From Xylona heveae TC161 (lineage: Eukaryota; Ascomycota; Xylonomycetes; Xylonales; Xylonaceae), in NCBI RefSeq assembly GCF_001619985.1, contig NW_017264198.1:434001-498000 (forward strand): a stretch of DNA of 64,000 nucleotides, written 5' to 3'. The notes under the pieces were generated by a model. It was not told where the DNA came from. It worked only from the letters and a program-made list of their open reading frames with translations, and did no database searches. Positions 59,672 through 64,000 of the stretch are shown here, piece after piece (position 1 is the stretch's first letter; every line of letters begins with the position of its first letter). A program made the position numbers and the translations under genes.

Positions 59672-61188
59672 TGTAGCGTTTGTATTCTGAAGTGCAAAGC
59701 TCCCGAAAGTCGTATCGGTTGGAGATTCAAATAAGCGTCTCTTGGGGTCGTTAGGTAGTTACAGTGTTTCCTCCGTATTGATATGTGTAGTTCAGCGGTA
59801 TCACTATCTGATCCAAAATCCAAAACCCCAAAATCTAAGCTTGCATCATCATTCGCATAGATCGTCCTCAGCTTCAACAACGATAATTCTAGGTTCGCAG
59901 TAACAGTATGATTACGGTGTAAGAGCTCAGACTCTCATAACGTATAACGGCCGTGGCTAGAAAATTCAATCTATATCAACCAAAGATACGGTGCAAAAAC
60001 ACCACGAAAGAAGATCAAGTCTCTGCGTAGATGAGTTGAGAGTTTGGAGTGAGTGACACTTATGCGGTGTCAGCTCCGGCTGGCTGTTGTTGGGTTCCGA
60101 GGGAGGAGAGCTCCGATAAAGAGACTCCACCTATCCGGGCTCACTATTGGTAATTCAGTTAGTTATACGGATAACTCCCTTTGTATTAGCACCCACCTGA
60201 CCTTTTTGCTTGAACAAGGGAAAGACGGGCACTAATTAAGCTATTGATGGGCTAAATTAGGTCTAGTCTCCAATCCTACAGGGGGCACCTACAACCTTAA
60301 CCAGCACGCCATTAAAGCACAACCACCAAGTCACAAGCCGCAAGGTGGCTTGGGTTCTCTGGTGTCCGAAGCAGACTTTTTTTGGCAGCCCCTGTGGCCG
60401 GATATGGCCTGTGCCTCATGATGCCCATGCGCTCACCTGCGCTGTACTATCGACAAGCTGCCATCATGGAAGACAACAAAATAGTTACGAAAGATGTAAT
60501 AGGATAAGAGATGTGCATACATCGACATGTTTAATGATTGAACTGGTAAAAAAATCAATCTACTCGCAAGTTTCAAAAGCAGTTGATATAGACATGATCT
60601 CATTGTAATCTAAGACTCTAAGCCACAAAGGCGATGTGAATAAGAGAAGAGCAAACGGCTGTACTTGAAGGTCGCCACATATCTGCGAATGATGATAACG
60701 ACAAGGTGGACCAAAGACGACAAAATGTGGACAAAACTACATGGGGAATAAAGTTTTGAGCCCAACAAAAAAAAAAAAAGCATAGTCAACGAACATGCCG
60801 CCTCCCATACTGAAATCAATAATGAAAAAGGACAACAGGAAAAAGAAGAGACCGCATGGACGAGCGGCAGGGCGCCAGACACCATAGTTACGCCAAAGAC
60901 CGGGAATTAACCCAGTCTCAGTCCCAAACCAAACCAATCTTTTCCACCGAGAATTTTCGTGACATGGTATATCTGTTGAAAAGAACAGCAAAGGGGAAAA
61001 AAGGGCAAGGTCAATTAAAACCAATCAGTTCATCGCCGCCCATTTCCAGCATACGGAAAAGAAGAAAGAAAATAAAGAGAGAAAATTCCCCACAAGGCAC
61101 AACGCCAGAAATGATCAAGGGGGAAAAACGCAGCAAAAGAAGAAAAAAATATGAAAAAGAAAGCAGACAGCCACTCATGCATTCATAA
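59672..61188. other. Intergenic between SLC35F6-like and MED15 genes
   Basis: About 1.5 kb. The segment from 60600 to 61188 is A-rich and is probably the MED15 3' region. A C/D-like box pair on the minus strand at 59792-59852 lacks a closing stem. No gene was called. Confidence 0.45.
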
Positions 61189-64000
61189 TTAATAAGTCAC
61201 GGCGAAGAGGTTCGGGTCAAACCCAGATCCCTTGGCCCAGCCATTGGCTGGATTGTCCACGAGTCCCGACTTGGCTCCAAACGTCGTGTCCCAGTCAAGA
61301 TCGAAAATATCCCCGCTAGGATCCATTCCCAAACTCTCCATGTCATTCGACAAGCCGCCGTCGGGGAGGTCAAACGGGTTCCAGTTCAAGTCAGCACTGC
61401 TGTTGATCTTGATTTGCAAATCGTCATTTTCAGAAATGTCGCTGCTCTTGCTGCTTTCATTGTCTTTGCTTGACGGCGTAAATGCTGGCGTCGAGGATCG
61501 CAAATTATCGTAAGAGCAGATACTCTGAAGACTGTCAAGGTCTTCAAAGTATTGAATGAGCTTCTCGGGGGCAAGCTGGCTATCGGCCCAAGCAGAAGCA
61601 ATAATTGGTGACTTTCCAGTTGCACCAACCGTTGCAGTACGAGGTGACTCAGCCTTTGGTTCGGGGACCTTGCCAGTTTTGCTCAACATCGCCTTCATGC
61701 CCGAAGCCCCAGAACCAGGAGTCTTGGCGTTTGTCAATTGAGGAGTCTTGAGAGGATTGGACGCCGGGGACGCAGACTTGATCCGGCTCGGTGCAAGGCC
61801 ATTGACTGCAGGTGTACCCCCCGAGCCGACCGGAGTTGCGCCGCCTTCAACCTTGGCTTTCGGTGTTTGTCCCGATTTAGATGCGGCCGCTTGCATCTTC
61901 TGGGAAGCCTCCACAGAGGCCGCCGCCGCAGCTTTCTCGGTAATAGGCGATGGCTTTCGTGTTCCGTCCTTTTCAAGGCCAATCGCCTCAGCCAGACTTT
62001 CAAGTACATACGAGACTGGGTCGTCAATATGCGATTCCTTGGCTTCGTGCGCATCAGACGTATGCTTGGCCAGTTCAAGGCGTGAGGAGAAGCCCTTGCC
62101 GTGGAATTCGCAGGTCGGTACAGGGCACTGAAAAGCAGGCGCCGTTGGCATGGCCGCCTTATCTGCCAACTGTTGCTTCTTGCTTTCGGGAGAGCCTGCC
62201 TTGACCAGCTGGGGAGAAGTTGTGGATCCCGGAGTGGTCTGAACTGCAGTCGGAGTGGACACGTTACTAGCTTGATTACCCTTTCGTCGTTTGGCCGGCG
62301 GGAACTTGAGTTTATCAGGTGTGAGTTCGGTTGGGCCGTATGCCTGCGGGACGCCATGTGGAGAGGCAGCGCCCAGAGGGAACGGAGGCTGTGTGGTGGT
62401 CGGCGCCGCAGGTGGACGATTGGAGTTGTTCGACTGCTTCGAGACTGACGCACGACGAGCCATCTCCAAAGCCTGCTGCTGTTGCTGCAGATTAGCAGCA
62501 TTAAGTTGAGGTGTAGGTGCCTCTGTGGTCGGTGCCGGAATGTCTGCCGCCGTGGGGCCTGCCGGTTGCTGAGCTGGTCCACGATTCTGGCCGGCGGGAC
62601 CGCCGGCGGCGGCGGCTGCCATCTGCTTCTGCTGCACCATCTTGGCCATGTTGTTACAGTACCGTCTCAGTTTCATGACCAAGTTGTCGAGTTGATCTTG
62701 CGTGATGCTGAGATCCTCGCGCACATGATACTCCTTGCCTTGCACCGAATATTGTTGCACTAAAATCAGCCGCTAGTCCCAACCGTTAGCATATCTCAAT
62801 AGAAGAGGGTTGGTGGGTGGTGGGGAAATCATAAAAAATGGTGAAGCTCCCTTACCGTGGCGATCAAATCTCTCATCATGTCCTCTTGGCCGATCATACG
62901 GAAGAAAGCAGGAAGCGTCTGTTCTAGCCTATGCAACATGTCCCGCGATTCGCGCAGCTTTTGCATCATTGCGTCCTTGACCGGCGGCGGAAGCGGAAGC
63001 GGTGGACCGCGAGGATGGCTTTGAAGCACCTCTGACACAATTTGACGAAGACGAGCATCCTTTTTGGCCGCTTCTTGTCGTTGTTGCTGGGACTTGTCCA
63101 TAGGTGTAGGCTGACCGGCGTTCGTTGGTGGGTTCGCCATCTGAGCCGCTCTAGCACGCATTTGCGCCTCAAGTTGAGCTCGTCGTTGAGGCGGCATCTT
63201 GGCAAGCATCTCCGGAGTAATCTTTGGCATAGCGGCCGGTAACGCTGGCTGCATTGGCATAACGTTTGGATTCGGCACCTCGACAACATCATCACTACTG
63301 GGCCGCTTGACACCTTTCTGAGCTGCCTGCACAGGACTGGGAGCACTGGCGCGGCCCTGCTGGGCCTGGCGACCACCTCGAGTGGCGGCCGCCTGGTTGC
63401 GCGCTGCCTTCACCTCTGCCGGCGTCGGCGGTTGCTGAAGTTGCGGGCGAGGGACCTGTGGAATTGCGGGAGCTTTGGCGGCGGCGGCGGCGGCGGCTTG
63501 ATTCGCTTGCTGCTGTTGCGTCTGTTGGGCAGCGACTGCCGCTTGCTGCGCAGCCTGCTGAACTGCCATCGGCTGCGGTGCCCCGCCAGCCTTGGCAGCT
63601 TGAGCGCTGAGAAAGGCCCGTAACTTTGTCTGTACAAGTAGCCGTTTGACATCCTCATCGCTGGCTCCCTTGAGTCGGTCACCGACCTTGAGTCGGACTT
63701 CTTGAATCTCCTGCACGGTGGGTTCAGGAATCGGAGGCATTCCGGGCGGGAGCCGCATCTGGCCCATGCCCATTTGTGATACTGAAGGAACCATGGGTGC
63801 CGGAGGGGCCGCAGCAGGGGGCGCCGAGGCCGGCTGAAACTGGCCCGGTAAGGCATTGGCTGCTTGTTGTGCCATTTGGCGCTGATTGAGTTGATGCCAG
63901 TGCATGCTCTGGAGGCCCTTGAGGGTCTCAAGCCCACGTGCCGGCAGCGTTTCTGGATTACGTGCCACCCACTCCTTGAGCTGACCCCATGTCTTGACAG
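61189..64000 (-). CDS. med15: Mediator complex subunit 15, fungal type (partial, 5' end off right edge)
   Basis: Two exons on the minus strand are visible (62856-64000 and 61189-62772), about 908 residues up to the stop. The visible part begins TWGQLKEWVARNPETLP. It continues through Gln/Ala/Pro-rich sequence, and the central segment runs MMQKLRESRDMLHRLEQTLP, FFRMIGQEDMMRDLIAT, then across the intron to VQQYSVQGKEYHV. A CxxxC segment, CPVPTCEFHGKGF, resembles a single zinc finger. The C-terminus is acidic and ends near PNLFAVTY. Med15 (Gal11) is a tail-module Mediator subunit that receives signals from activators. The acceptor at 62773 is chosen because it keeps phase; a nearer one would shift the frame. 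The identity rests on composition and the central conserved block, so it is good but not certain. Confidence 0.75.

Noticed and set aside
59792-59852. Minus-strand ATGATGA and CTGA pair
   Set aside because: Suitable spacing but no complementary flanks and no guide match that I recognise; it lies just upstream of a gene start.

Overview
This window is nuclear DNA of a filamentous ascomycete, most likely a Eurotiomycete (Eurotiales or Onygenales). The evidence is the gene set, which includes an AbaA-type TEA conidiation regulator, a large-subunit catalase with a DJ-1-like tail, the fungal forms of Mrd1, Rax1 and Med15, and a COP9 signalosome subunit. The introns are also typical: mostly 45-85 nt, with GTAAGT-like donors and CTAAC/CTGAC branch sites. 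The species cannot be named from sequence alone. I saw no recognisable transposon, LTR element or viral fossil, no tRNA and no rRNA gene. Two assembly gaps (N runs) lie inside short tandem-repeat arrays.

Layout, left to right: 5' end of an unidentified gene (-, runs off the left edge); Uls1/Ris1-type SNF2-RING translocase (+); Ran GTPase (+); complex I NDUFB8-type subunit (-); SWR1 ATPase (+); Rax1-type RGS membrane protein (+); a heptamer minisatellite with a gap; Ccc2-type copper ATPase (-); COP9 signalosome subunit 7 (+); GCN5 acetyltransferase (-); OST5 (+); RAD1 of the 9-1-1 clamp (+); a tiny nine-exon zinc-ribbon gene (+); Dur3-type urea transporter (+); MRD1 with an intronic box C/D snoRNA (+); abaA (+); UBE2C-type E2 (-) facing CHK1 (+); ribosomal protein eL31 (-); catalase (+); Mnn2-type mannosyltransferase (+); a second, larger heptamer array with a gap; SLC35F6-like transporter (-); and MED15 (-, runs off the right edge).

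The genes are mainly housekeeping and regulatory. Several concern chromatin and genome stability (ULS1, SWR1, GCN5, RAD1, CHK1, MED15). Others concern ribosome production (MRD1, its snoRNA, eL31), the secretory pathway (OST5, MNN2-type, CCC2), and development or stress (abaA, CSN7, RAX1, catalase). They are independent eukaryotic genes, not an operon. The close head-to-head pairs (UBE2C/CHK1, GCN5/OST5, NDUFB8/SWR1, CCC2/CSN7) probably share promoter space.

The most interesting items are ones a plain ORF scan misses. First, a box C/D snoRNA with a perfect terminal stem sits in intron 2 of the pre-rRNA processing gene MRD1, and its guide matches a conserved segment of large-subunit rRNA. Second, a 105-residue zinc-ribbon protein is split into nine exons, some of only 15-19 nt. 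Third, OST5 needs a GC-AG intron. Fourth, two distant heptamer repeat families are related in sequence, and both contain the assembly gaps. All exon boundaries were inferred by eye from splice signals, reading phase and family conservation.
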